Shown piece by piece: positions 26,311-34,881 of a stretch of 64,000 bases of DNA. The DNA lies in the NCBI RefSeq assembly GCF_965233615.1, contig NZ_OZ247495.1, one strand, 5' to 3'. The DNA is from Pelagibius sp028280305 (GTDB lineage Bacteria > Pseudomonadota > Alphaproteobacteria > Kiloniellales > Kiloniellaceae). The notes beneath the pieces are model-generated. The model searched no databases and was not told the DNA's origin. It saw only the letters and a list, made by a program, of their open reading frames with translations. Numbering within the stretch: the stretch's first letter is position 1; every line of letters begins with the position of its first letter. The translations under genes and the position numbers were made by a program.

Positions 26311-27740
26311 TGCGCCTTCTGCCCCGCAGTCTTGCCGGACAGCTCATCGCGCTGCTGCTCATCGCGCTGGTACTTTCCCAGGCCGCGACGGTACTGATCT
26401 TCGCCGACGAGCGCCGTTTTGCCCTGCGCGCGGCAAACCGCGACCAGGTATTGGCGCGCACCGCCACCCTGGTGCGCCTGCTGGAGGAAACACCCGGCGC
26501 CCTGCATCAAAGTATTCTGGACTCCGCCCGCTCGCCGCGGCTCGACTTCACCCTTGCCGCGGAAAGCGCGGTGCCCCGGCCCCCGGCGAATGCCCGGGAA
26601 CAGGCCCTGGCGATGCGTCTGGGCGAGTTGATTGGGGATGCACGGGAAGCCCGTGTCCAATTGCTTCGGCGCGAACCTTGGGGCCTGCGAAACTGGCACG
26701 GCCATAAACATGAAAGCGAGGAGGAGGAAGATGATGATGACCACCCTCCGCCCCATCGGCGCCTGCGTCTTCCCGTCAGTTTTCTCGTCTCCGTGCCGCT
26801 GACCGACGGCGGCTGGCTGAACGCCGAAACCGCGCTGCCGAAACCTTCGCGCGCCTGGGCCTGGTTCCCGCTGCTCTCCATGGGCCTGATGGCCACCGCG
26901 ATCCTGGCCATCGTCATCTTCTCGGTTCGCCGCATCACCCGGCCCTTGAGATCGCTGGCCGAAGCCGCCGAGAAGCTGGGACGTGGCGAGAGCCTGGAAC
27001 TGCTGGCCGAGAGCGGGCCTCGCGAGATACGTCGTACCACCGCCGCCTTCAACGCCATGCAACAGCGGCTAACCCGCTTCGTTCAGGACCGCACCCGGAT
27101 GCTGGCCGCTATCGGCCACGACCTGCGCACGCCAATCACGGCCTTGAGGCTGCGTGCCGAGTTCGTCGAAGATCCGGAAACCCACCGAAAGATCCTCGAA
27201 ACCCTGGACGACATGAGCCGCATGACCGAAGCGGCGATCAGTTTCGCCAGAGAAGAAGCTACGGCAGAGCCGACGCGGCGGGTCGATCTCACGGCCCTGA
27301 TTCAGAGTCTGGTCGATGATCTTGCCGATCAGGGCCGCGAAGCGACTTTTTCCGTCGAAGACGGATTGGAGAAGACCAACTATGACTGCCGCCCGGTCGC
27401 CCTGCGGCGGGTCCTGCACAACCTGATCGAAAATGCCCTGCGCTATGCCGGGCAGGCCAGAGTCCGGCTGGCGCAGGAGACCAAGGTTCTGACGATCATC
27501 GTCGAAGACGACGGGCCCGGCATTCCCGAGGAACACCTTGAACAGGTTTTTGAGCCTTTTGTGCGCCTGGAGGAGTCGCGCAGCCAGGATACCGGCGGCG
27601 TCGGCCTGGGGCTGGCCATCGCCCGCTCCATCGCCCATGCCCATGGCGGCGATCTGCGGCTGGCAAACCGGCCGGAGGGCGGCCTCCGCGCCGTCCTCAT
27701 GCTGCCGCTGGACGCAGCCTATACCGTCGACGAGAAGTAA
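26310..27740 (+). CDS. Sensor histidine kinase with His/acid-rich periplasmic patch
   Basis: A 476-residue kinase with transmembrane helices at about residues 10-30 and 185-205, HAMP linker, H270 in AAIGHDLRTPITAL, N box NLIENALRYAG, and G boxes EDDGPGIP and GVGLGLAIA. The periplasmic domain contains a striking run of histidines and acids at residues 130-150 (HGHKHESEEEEDDDDH), predicted to bind divalent cations. With the EF-hand gene next door, a calcium, zinc or other metal stimulus is a reasonable inference. The remainder is a standard EnvZ-like architecture. Confidence 0.87.
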   Translation: MRLLPRSLAGQLIALLLIALVLSQAATVLIFADERRFALRAANRDQVLARTATLVRLLEETPGALHQSILDSARSPRLDFTLAAESAVPRPPANAREQALAMRLGELIGDAREARVQLLRREPWGLRNWHGHKHESEEEEDDDDHPPPHRRLRLPVSFLVSVPLTDGGWLNAETALPKPSRAWAWFPLLSMGLMATAILAIVIFSVRRITRPLRSLAEAAEKLGRGESLELLAESGPREIRRTTAAFNAMQQRLTRFVQDRTRMLAAIGHDLRTPITALRLRAEFVEDPETHRKILETLDDMSRMTEAAISFAREEATAEPTRRVDLTALIQSLVDDLADQGREATFSVEDGLEKTNYDCRPVALRRVLHNLIENALRYAGQARVRLAQETKVLTIIVEDDGPGIPEEHLEQVFEPFVRLEESRSQDTGGVGLGLAIARSIAHAHGGDLRLANRPEGGLRAVLMLPLDAAYTVDEK

Positions 27741-27771
27741 AGATGCAAAAGAGAGGCAGAAACAGGCCGTC

Positions 27772-28374
27772 TCAGGACCCCGAACCCGGCGGAACGCTGC
27801 AACCGAGGTTGCGCAGACGGCCATCGGTCAAAGCGTAAACCAGGCCGTGCACCTCAAGGTCTTGGCCTCTGCTGAAGGCCTCCTGCACGATCGGTGTTTC
27901 CGAGACGCGCCTGACCTGCGCCATGACATTCAACTCGCAAAGCCGGTCCAGGCGCTTCTTCTCGTCGCTTAGGGCATCGAGCTCATGGGCGCAGAGTGCC
28001 GCGGTATCGCGGATCGGCTGCAGCCAATGGTCGATGAGACCGTGGCTCCGGGCTTCCACGGCGGCATTGATGCCGCCGCAGCCGTAGTGCCCGCAGACGA
28101 TGATCTGGCGCACCTGGAGGGATTCGACCGCGTACTGAAGAACCGAGAGACCGTTCAGATCGCCGGGATGCAGCAGATTGGCGACGTTGCGGTGGACGAA
28201 GACCTCGCCCGGCTCCAGGCCGGCGATGACGTTGGCCGGCACCCGGCTGTCCGAACAGCCGATCCAGAGATAGCGCGGATTCTGAATCTCACACAGCCGC
28301 TTGAAGTAGTCGGGATCCTGTTTGACCCTTTCCGCCGACCAGACGATGTTCCGCTGTATCAAGGTTTGAACCAA
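27772..28374 (-). CDS. Beta-class carbonic anhydrase
   Basis: A protein of about 200 residues that interconverts CO2 and bicarbonate. Zinc ligands and the catalytic dyad are visible: C40-S-D42-S-R44 in IGCSDSR, then H96 and C99 in GHYGCGG. The frame is open to an ATG at 28500, but that would overlap the MarR gene. I prefer the TTG at 28374, which has an AAGGGGG-like site five bases upstream and begins close to the family N-terminus (TLIQRNIVW). The start is uncertain. It follows the long minus-strand catabolic operon and may supply or consume bicarbonate for it. Confidence 0.85.
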   Translation of the reverse strand: MVQTLIQRNIVWSAERVKQDPDYFKRLCEIQNPRYLWIGCSDSRVPANVIAGLEPGEVFVHRNVANLLHPGDLNGLSVLQYAVESLQVRQIIVCGHYGCGGINAAVEARSHGLIDHWLQPIRDTAALCAHELDALSDEKKRLDRLCELNVMAQVRRVSETPIVQEAFSRGQDLEVHGLVYALTDGRLRNLGCSVPPGSGS

Positions 28375-28441
28375 GGAGACCCCCTTTGCCGAAGCCGTTT
28401 GGTGGCTGTCTGACGTCTGCCCGTGGGCAGTTGAGGGTAGA

Positions 28442-28915
28442 CTAGCTCTTCTGGCCCAGCCGATCCAGCAGTCGCAGGAGGCTGCGCTGCTCTTCCTCAT
28501 CGAAACCGGCCAGGATTTCCCCGGAGATTGCCGGACCGATGGCTTCCAGCTCGTGCGCCAATTCGTGGCCGTCGCGGGTCAGTTGCACCAGGCGGCGGCG
28601 GCCGTCGGCAGGATCGGTGCGCACGGCGACCAGACCGCGTTGGGCGAGACGCTGCACCACCCCCAGAACCGTGGCCGGGTCCATGGCGGTGATTTCGCCC
28701 AGCTTGGTCTGTGCAACCTCGCGGTTCTTCAGCAGCGTCACCAGCACCGAGAACTGCTGCGGCGTCAGGTTTCGGGCGCCGATCCGGTTCTGAAACACGT
28801 CGCTGGCGTATTGGTGGGCGCGGCGCAGCAGAAAGCCGATCTGCGCCTCCAGACGGTAATCCTCACCCACCGCTCCGCCGGCCGGGGGCGGCGCGGGCGC
28901 CTTGACCTCCGCCAT
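28442..28915 (-). CDS. MarR family transcriptional regulator
   Basis: A 157-residue winged-helix regulator. The core reads LTPQQFSVLVTLLKNREVAQTKLGEITAMDPATVLGVVQRLAQRGLVAVRTDPADGRRR, which contains the recognition helix and the D-x-R wing typical of MarR. The ATG at 28915 overlaps the TGA of the enamidase-like gene, so it is the last coupled member of the catabolic operon. The longer frame upstream has no homology features. It is a good candidate regulator of the operon, responding to substrate or pathway intermediate. Confidence 0.88.
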   Translation of the reverse strand: MAEVKAPAPPPAGGAVGEDYRLEAQIGFLLRRAHQYASDVFQNRIGARNLTPQQFSVLVTLLKNREVAQTKLGEITAMDPATVLGVVQRLAQRGLVAVRTDPADGRRRLVQLTRDGHELAHELEAIGPAISGEILAGFDEEEQRSLLRLLDRLGQKS

Positions 28916-30093
28916 CAAACCAACTCCGCCAGGGTTTCCGCCGGCGGCGTGTTGCGCGAACGCCGGCAACGGATCACACCGTCGATGATCACCATCGAAA
29001 TGCCGGGGATGTCGCCCAAGCGCACGGACTCCAGCAGTGTTTTGCCCGCCGTGTGCTGGGCGCGGTCCATGATCACCAGATCGGCGGCGCGGCCGACCTC
29101 GATCAGGCCACAATCCAGATCGCGCATCCGGGCGGTGTTTCCGGTAGCGAAACAGAAAACGGTTTCCGCCGGCACCTCGCCCACCGCCGAAAGCAGGGCG
29201 ATCATCCGGAGGATACCCAGCGGCTGCACGCCGGAGCCGGCCGGCGAATCGGTGCCCAGGATAATCCGCTCCGGCTGGCCCAGCTCCATGGACGTCCGCA
29301 TGGCGAAGAGGCCCGCCAGCTCATTGCCGTTGTGCACGATCTCCACCGCCCGGCTGCAGCTCTCGCAGAGGCAGCGGATCTGATCCAGCGGCAGTGCCGT
29401 GTGGCCGCCGTTGATGTGGCCGATCACATCGGCATCGGCCTCCAGCACCACGTCGGCGTCGATGAGGCCCGATCCCGGGATCGACGGGCCGCCGGTGTGG
29501 ATGGTGCTCTGGATGCCATACTTGCGGGCCCAGGCAACCATCTTCTTCGCCTCGTCTCCCTGCTTCACCCCGCCCAGGCCGACCTCCCCAAGCAGTTTCA
29601 CCCCGGCCTCGGAAAGCTCCTTGAAGTCCTGTTCCTCCATGCCCTTTTCGATCACCGGGGCGCCGGCATGGACCTTCACGCCGCCGGGCCGGAGGTTGGA
29701 AAAAGACCGCTGGGCGGTGACCGCCAGGGCCTTCAGGCCGACGATGTCCTTGGGACGGCCCGGCAGGTGCACCTCTCCTGCCGAGATCATGGTGGTGACA
29801 CCGCCGTTCAGAAAGCTGTCGATCCAGGAGATCTGGTTCTGCCGCGGCGTCCAGTCCCCGATGACCGGATGCACATGGCTGTCGATCAGGCCGGGTGCGA
29901 CGGTGGTACCCTTGGCGTCAACGGTCACGGCGGCATTGCCGGTATCGACCTCGGCGGCCTTGCCGACCTCGGCGATCCGCCCGTCGACCACCACCAGGCA
30001 GTCAGCCTCCAGGATCGGCTGCTCCAGGTCCCCGGAAAGCAGAAGGCCGATGTTCTTGACGACGAGCTTCTCGCCGCTTTGATTTGCACTCAT
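28915..30093 (-). CDS. Enamidase-like amidohydrolase
   Basis: A 392-residue amidohydrolase-superfamily enzyme. Metal ligands are seen as H73-x-H75 in LIDSHVHPVIG, then histidines in STIHTGG and VIGHINGGH, and the aspartate in LGTDSPAGSG. Many segments agree with my recollection of Eubacterium barkeri enamidase: the start NIGLLLSGDL, GVTTMISAGEVHLPGRPKD, HTGGPSIPGS, and near the end GDIPGISMVIIDG followed by SRNTPPAE. That enzyme hydrolyses 6-oxo-1,4,5,6-tetrahydronicotinate to 2-formylglutarate and ammonia. A 6-hydroxynicotinate-reductase-like gene in the same operon supports this role, though the true substrate may be a related ring. Confidence 0.85.
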   Translation of the reverse strand: MSANQSGEKLVVKNIGLLLSGDLEQPILEADCLVVVDGRIAEVGKAAEVDTGNAAVTVDAKGTTVAPGLIDSHVHPVIGDWTPRQNQISWIDSFLNGGVTTMISAGEVHLPGRPKDIVGLKALAVTAQRSFSNLRPGGVKVHAGAPVIEKGMEEQDFKELSEAGVKLLGEVGLGGVKQGDEAKKMVAWARKYGIQSTIHTGGPSIPGSGLIDADVVLEADADVIGHINGGHTALPLDQIRCLCESCSRAVEIVHNGNELAGLFAMRTSMELGQPERIILGTDSPAGSGVQPLGILRMIALLSAVGEVPAETVFCFATGNTARMRDLDCGLIEVGRAADLVIMDRAQHTAGKTLLESVRLGDIPGISMVIIDGVIRCRRSRNTPPAETLAELV

Positions 30094-30129
30094 CGCATCA
30101 TCCGTTCATTCGCGCGTTCTTTCACGTCC

Positions 30130-30831
30130 CTAGACCGCCAGATACTGTTGGCGTATCTCGGCGTTTTCCTCCAGTTCATGCATCGTGCCGGAAAAGCGGA
30201 TACGCCCGGTCTCGATCACATAGGCGCGGTCGCTGACCAGCGAGGCGAAATAGAGGTTCTGCTCCGACAGCAGGATCGGCAGACCCTGCGCCTTGATCTG
30301 CTGGATCACCTTGATGATCTGTTCCACCACCACCGGGGCCAAGCCCTCCGAAGGCTCGTCCAACAGGATACAGCCGGGATTGCCCATCAGCGTGCGGGCA
30401 ATGGTCAGCATCTGCTGTTCGCCGCCGCTTAGGGTGCCGGCCAGGCGGTGGCGCGCCTCAGCCAGGTTGGGAAAGAGATCGAAGAGATCGTCGAAACGCC
30501 AGCGCGGCGCCCCCTCCCGGGGCGGTTGCTGACCCGCCTCCAGGTTCTCCTGAACCGTCAGGCGCGTAAAAACCCGACGTTCCTCCGGCACATAGCCGAT
30601 ACCACGGCGGGCGATGCGGTGGGTCGGTTCGCCACGCAGGGCCTCGCCATCAAAGCTGATATCGCCCTCGGTCACCTTCACCATGCCCATGATCGACTTG
30701 ATGGTGGTCGACTTGCCGGCGCCGTTGCGGCCGATCAGGACGACGACCTCGCCGGTCGAGAGCGTCAGGGAAACGTCTGTGAGAATATGGGCCTGGCCGT
30801 AATAGCTGTGGATCTTCTCGACGCTTAACAT
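30130..30831 (-). CDS. livF: Branched-chain-type ABC transporter ATP-binding protein LivF
   Basis: A 233-residue ATPase of the LivF group. Walker A GRNGAGKST, signature LSGGEQQM and Walker B CILLDEPSEGLAP are intact, and the LivF-type opening LSVEKIHSYYGQAHIL and ending SDRAYVIETGRI are present. It is three bases downstream of livG and 36 bases upstream of the enamidase gene. With LivG, the fused permease and the binding protein it forms a complete importer, most likely for the substrate degraded by the same operon. Confidence 0.93.
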   Translation of the reverse strand: MLSVEKIHSYYGQAHILTDVSLTLSTGEVVVLIGRNGAGKSTTIKSIMGMVKVTEGDISFDGEALRGEPTHRIARRGIGYVPEERRVFTRLTVQENLEAGQQPPREGAPRWRFDDLFDLFPNLAEARHRLAGTLSGGEQQMLTIARTLMGNPGCILLDEPSEGLAPVVVEQIIKVIQQIKAQGLPILLSEQNLYFASLVSDRAYVIETGRIRFSGTMHELEENAEIRQQYLAV

Positions 30832-30834
30832 CGC

Positions 30835-31632
30835 CTAACCCTCCTTCCGGCCGTAGATCTGACCTTCGCCGAGGTAGGTCTTCAGTACCAGGGGATTGCT
30901 GCGTATCTGCTCCGCCGTGCCTTCGGCGATCAGTTCGCCGCGACTGAGCACGATGATGCGGTCGGCATGGCCGAAGACGATATCCATGTCGTGCTCGGTG
31001 AACAAAACGGAGAGGCCGAGGTCGCGCACCAGACGCGCCGCCAGCCCCATCAGTTCGATGCGCTCACGCGGCGCCATACCGGCGGTGGGTTCGTCCATCA
31101 GCAGGACACTGGGCTCATTACCCAGCGCCACCGCCAACTCGACCCGCTTCAGATCGCCGTAGGAAAGCACGCCGCAGGGCCGGTCGGCCTGCCCGGTCAT
31201 GCCGACAAGGTCCAGCAGTTCCAGTGCTTTTTTGCGATGCCGCTGCACCGCTGTCTTCAAAAAAGAAAACAGCTCGTGCCGTTGGCTCATCAGCACCATG
31301 GCGACATTCTCCGCCACGGTCATCGAAGGAAAAGTCGCGGTGATCTGAAAGGTGCGCCCGACGCCGCGGCGCCAGATGTCGGCGGGGCTGCGGCCGATCA
31401 GCTCCGCTCCCGCCAGGCTGACCGAACCGCTGTCGGCGCGGATCTGTCCGTTCAGCATATTGAAGCAGGTGCTCTTGCCCGCCCCGTTGGGTCCGATCAG
31501 CGCCAGCAGTTCCCCTTTGCCAAGGTCAAAGCTGACGTCGCGCACTGCCTGCACGCCGCCGAAGGCCTTGCTGAGGTGACGCACCGCAAGACTGGGCGCA
31601 GAGGGGTTTGGTTTCACAACAGCCTCGCTCAT
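30835..31632 (-). CDS. livG: Branched-chain-type ABC transporter ATP-binding protein LivG
   Basis: A 265-residue ATPase of the LivG group. Walker A GPNGAGKST, signature variant LSYGDLKRVELA and Walker B LLMDEPTAGMAP are visible, with the LivG-type VRHLSKAFGGVQAVRDVSF opening and TEHDMDIVFGHADRI near the end. The start overlaps the stop of the fused permease gene (ATGA), indicating coupled expression. Confidence 0.93.
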   Translation of the reverse strand: MSEAVVKPNPSAPSLAVRHLSKAFGGVQAVRDVSFDLGKGELLALIGPNGAGKSTCFNMLNGQIRADSGSVSLAGAELIGRSPADIWRRGVGRTFQITATFPSMTVAENVAMVLMSQRHELFSFLKTAVQRHRKKALELLDLVGMTGQADRPCGVLSYGDLKRVELAVALGNEPSVLLMDEPTAGMAPRERIELMGLAARLVRDLGLSVLFTEHDMDIVFGHADRIIVLSRGELIAEGTAEQIRSNPLVLKTYLGEGQIYGRKEG

Positions 31633-33521
31633 GCCTCCCGCACCTCCCGCTTGGTCACCGCCGCGCCGGTGGGCTCCGCCTCCAGCTTCAGATAACGCCC
31701 GAGATAGTGTTTGGCCGCGCCCGCCAGGCCCTGCGGAAACAGCAGCACCAGGGCGACGATGGTGAGGCCCAGCAAAAGACGCCAGTATTCGAAGGTGATC
31801 AGCTCGTCGTGCAGATAGGTAAAGGCGGCGGCACCGACGAAGGGACCTGAGAGCGACTCCACGCCGCCGAGCAGCACCATCAGAAGCGCATCGAATGAGC
31901 GCGGAATGGACATCTCGTCGGGAAAGACCGAGCCCTTGGAGAAGACGAAAAGTGCCCCGGCCAGCCCGGCCATGGCCCCGGCGAAGACGAAAGCAACCAG
32001 TTGCTGGCGCTTGATGTCGATGCCGATGGCCGCCGCCCGCAAGGTGGAGTCCCGCGTCGCCCGCAAGCCATAGCCGAAGGGGGCAAAGATCACCCGGCGG
32101 ATCAGGAAGATGCCGCCGACCGCAATAACCAGCGCCAGGAAGTAGAAAGCCAGGGTGCCGGAGGCCCAGGCCGAGGGCCAGATGCCCAGCAGGCCGTCAT
32201 CCCCGTTGGTGACGTCGGACCACTGGAAGACGATCGACCAGGCGACCTGCGCAAAGGCCAGGGTCAGCATGGCGAAGTAAACGCCGGAGAGGCGCACGCA
32301 GAACCAGCCGATCACCAGGGCCAGCAGCCCGGCGCCCAACGGCGCCAACAGCAATGCCAGTTCAAAGGGTGTCGCCGCATAGGTCACCAGCAAGGCCGCC
32401 GCATAGGCGCCGCCGCCGTAGAAGGCCGCATGTCCGAAGGATACCAGGCCGCCGGTGCTCATGAGGAAATGCAGGGAGGTCGCGAAGAGCGCCAAGACCA
32501 GAATGTCGATGACGAGAATCAGATAGAACTCACCGACCAACACCGGCAGCACCAGAAGCAGTGCCAGAACTGCGGCAATGAAAAGTTTGTAATGCGGGCC
32601 GGCGGGGCGCAGCGCTGTCTCGAATCCGGCTTCGGCCTTGTGGCCGGCGGTCTCAGGGCGGCCCAGCAAACCGGTCGGGCGCACCACCAGAATCACCGCC
32701 ATCAGGATGAACATCAGCACCAACGTACCGTCGGGCCAGACCAGAATGCCGAAGGTGTTCAGCAGCGAGATCAAAACCGCCGCCAGGAAGGCGCCGAGGA
32801 TCGAACCCATGCCGCCGACCACCACGACCACAAACATCTCGGCGAGGATACCGAAGTCCATCAGCAGGTCCGCCCCGCCCTTGGGCAGTTGGATCGCCCC
32901 GCCGAGACCGGCCAGCATGGAACCGAGCACGAAGACACCGGTGAAGAGCAGCGATTGGTTGACGCCCAGCGCCGCGACCATCTCGCGGTCCTCGGTGGCG
33001 GCGCGCACCAGAATGCCCCAGCGGGTGCGGTTGAACAGCAGCCAGAGCGCCGCCAGCACCAGGGGCCCGGCGGCGATCAGGGCAAGGTCATAAACCGGCA
33101 TCGGCGTACCGAAAATCCGCACAATCCCCGTCAGCCCCGGTGCACGCGGCCCCAGCAAATCCTCCGCCCCCCAGGCCCAGAGCGCGACATCCTGGACGAT
33201 CAGGATCACCCCGAAGGTCGCGATGAGTTGGAACAGCTCCGGCGCCTTATAGAGCCGGCGCAGGATCACCAGTTCGACCACCAGACCGACGAGCCCGACC
33301 GCAAAGGCGGCCAGCAGCAGGGCGAACCAGAACCCGATCCCGCCGCCGCCCACTTCGCGCACGAAGGTATAACCGAAGAAGGCACCCAGCATGTAGAAGG
33401 AGCCGTGGGCGAAGTTCACCACGCGGGTAACACCGAAGATGATGGAAAGCCCCGAAGCGGCCAGGAAGAGCGCCGAAGCGCTCGCCAGTCCGCTCAGGAA
33501 CTGTACCAGATAGACAGACAT
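31629..33521 (-). CDS. Fused branched-chain-type ABC permease (LivH-LivM)
   Basis: A 630-residue protein that joins both permease subunits. Residues about 1-285 are LivH-like (SGLSIIFGVTRVVNFAHGSFYMLGAFFGYT...GGMGSILGAFLAAVLI). A charged linker follows near residues 290-310. The remainder is LivM-like (ATSLHFLMSTGGLVSFGHAAFYGGGAYAAALL...GGVESLSGPFVGAAAFTYLHDEL). Such fusions occur in some Hyper/Liv-type transporters but are less common than separate genes. A perfect hairpin separates it from the upstream binding-protein gene. Confidence 0.92.
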   Translation of the reverse strand: MSVYLVQFLSGLASASALFLAASGLSIIFGVTRVVNFAHGSFYMLGAFFGYTFVREVGGGGIGFWFALLLAAFAVGLVGLVVELVILRRLYKAPELFQLIATFGVILIVQDVALWAWGAEDLLGPRAPGLTGIVRIFGTPMPVYDLALIAAGPLVLAALWLLFNRTRWGILVRAATEDREMVAALGVNQSLLFTGVFVLGSMLAGLGGAIQLPKGGADLLMDFGILAEMFVVVVVGGMGSILGAFLAAVLISLLNTFGILVWPDGTLVLMFILMAVILVVRPTGLLGRPETAGHKAEAGFETALRPAGPHYKLFIAAVLALLLVLPVLVGEFYLILVIDILVLALFATSLHFLMSTGGLVSFGHAAFYGGGAYAAALLVTYAATPFELALLLAPLGAGLLALVIGWFCVRLSGVYFAMLTLAFAQVAWSIVFQWSDVTNGDDGLLGIWPSAWASGTLAFYFLALVIAVGGIFLIRRVIFAPFGYGLRATRDSTLRAAAIGIDIKRQQLVAFVFAGAMAGLAGALFVFSKGSVFPDEMSIPRSFDALLMVLLGGVESLSGPFVGAAAFTYLHDELITFEYWRLLLGLTIVALVLLFPQGLAGAAKHYLGRYLKLEAEPTGAAVTKREVREA

Positions 33522-33551
33522 AAAAGACCTATCGCAACTGGTAGGAAAGCG

Positions 33552-33587
33552 GCCGCCGCCGAAGCCCCCTTCGGTTTCGGCGGCGGC
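33552..33587 (-). terminator. Intercistronic hairpin after the binding-protein gene
   Basis: GCCGCCGCCGAA (33552-33563) and TTCGGCGGCGGC (33576-33587) form a perfect 12-base stem with a 12-base loop, directly after the binding-protein stop and before the permease gene. It lacks a T-run, so it probably attenuates readthrough or protects the upstream mRNA end. Confidence 0.65.
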
Positions 33588-33599
33588 ACAGGCTTATCG

Positions 33600-34823
33600 T
33601 CAACTGCCGCCGGCGGGGCGCAGTTTGCGCACCTCTTCGTCGCTCGGCAGATAGGCCGCGCCATCGCGATAGCTCCAATCGACCATCACACCTTTGCCGT
33701 CCCGGACATCGGTCACACCGACGAAGGCGCCCATGGTGGACTGATGATCGATGGCCCGATAGGTGATCGGCCCGACCGGAGAATCCAGATTAAGGCCCTT
33801 GAAGGCATCCACCAGCGCTTCGGTATCGGTAGAGCCGGCCCGCTCCAGCGCCGCAGCGATGGAGAGCATGGCGTTATAGCCGACCAGGGAGCCGATCCGC
33901 GGATAGTCATCGAACTTCGCCTGATAGGCGGAGAGGAAGCTGTCGTGCTCCGGCGTGTCGATTTCATACCAGGGATAGCCGGTTACGATCCAACCCTTGG
34001 GCGCCTCGGCGCCGAGCGGATCGAGATACTCCGGTTCGCCGGTCAGCAGACCCAGAACCGTGCGGCCTTCAAAAAGCTCGCGCAGGGTGCCTTCGCGCAC
34101 GAGCTTGGTGAGGTCACTGCCGAAGGTCACGTTGAAGATGCCGTCGGGCTTGGCTGCTTCCAAAGCCTGGGACTCAGCCGCCGCGTCGATCTTGAAGAGC
34201 GCCGGCCACTGCTCGCCGACAAATTCCACGTCCGGCTTGCGGGCTTTCAGGATTTTCTTGAAGGCAGCCACAGCGTCTTTGCCATAGGCATAGTTCGGCG
34301 CAATGGTCGCCCAGCGTTTGGCATCGCTTTCCGCCGCTGCCTCGGCCAGCATGGCCACCTGCATGTAGGTGCTGGGCCGCAGGCGGAAGGTATAGCGGTT
34401 GCCCTTCTCCCAGACGATGGCATCGGCCAGCGGTTCGGCGGCGAGATAGAGCCGCTTCTTCTGGTCGGCATAGGCGGCCAGTGCCAAGCCAACATGTGAG
34501 AAGAGCGAGCCGGAGATCATCACCACGCCTTCCTTGGCGAAGAGCTCCTCGGCATAACGCACGGCTTCGCCGGGTTTGCCCTGGTCGTCACGCGACACCA
34601 GTTCAAGCGGCTTGCCGAGCACGCCGCCCGCCGCATTGATCTGCTCGATCGCCAGCTCCGCCCCCTGCTTATAGGGAATGGTGTGGGCCGGCAGACGCTT
34701 GTAGCTGTTGATGTCGCCGATGCGAATGGTATCCGCCGCCCCTGCAACACCGCTTACGGCGACACCGCTTACCGCAATGCCGGCGGCAAGTGCCGCAAAG
34801 CTAAACAGTTTTCTCAACCCCAT
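33600..34823 (-). CDS. ABC transporter substrate-binding protein (LivK/branched-chain family)
   Basis: A 407-residue periplasmic protein. The signal peptide starts MGLRKLFSFAALAAGIAVSG and ends near AGAA. The type I binding-protein fold follows (IRIGDINSYKRLPAHTIPYKQGAELAIEQINAAGGVLGKPLELVSRDDQGKPGEAVRYAEEL). I place the start at the ATG at 34823 because AAGGAGG lies six bases upstream. It lies between the Rieske oxygenase and permease genes of the catabolic operon. The family binds amino acids, aromatic acids or amides; here an N-heteroaromatic acid is inferred from neighbours. Confidence 0.9.
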   Translation of the reverse strand: MGLRKLFSFAALAAGIAVSGVAVSGVAGAADTIRIGDINSYKRLPAHTIPYKQGAELAIEQINAAGGVLGKPLELVSRDDQGKPGEAVRYAEELFAKEGVVMISGSLFSHVGLALAAYADQKKRLYLAAEPLADAIVWEKGNRYTFRLRPSTYMQVAMLAEAAAESDAKRWATIAPNYAYGKDAVAAFKKILKARKPDVEFVGEQWPALFKIDAAAESQALEAAKPDGIFNVTFGSDLTKLVREGTLRELFEGRTVLGLLTGEPEYLDPLGAEAPKGWIVTGYPWYEIDTPEHDSFLSAYQAKFDDYPRIGSLVGYNAMLSIAAALERAGSTDTEALVDAFKGLNLDSPVGPITYRAIDHQSTMGAFVGVTDVRDGKGVMVDWSYRDGAAYLPSDEEVRKLRPAGGS

Positions 34824-34881
34824 CTTGGCCTCCTTGTTTTCCTTCGTTGTTCTTCTCCGGCAAACACTCCCGCCGGTCTTT

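Noticed and set aside
32001..34499. An 832-codon open frame antisense to the permease and binding-protein genes
   Set aside because: Composition is Gln/His/Gly/Arg-rich with no domain, signal or ribosome site. It is the mirror of well-supported genes in high-GC DNA.
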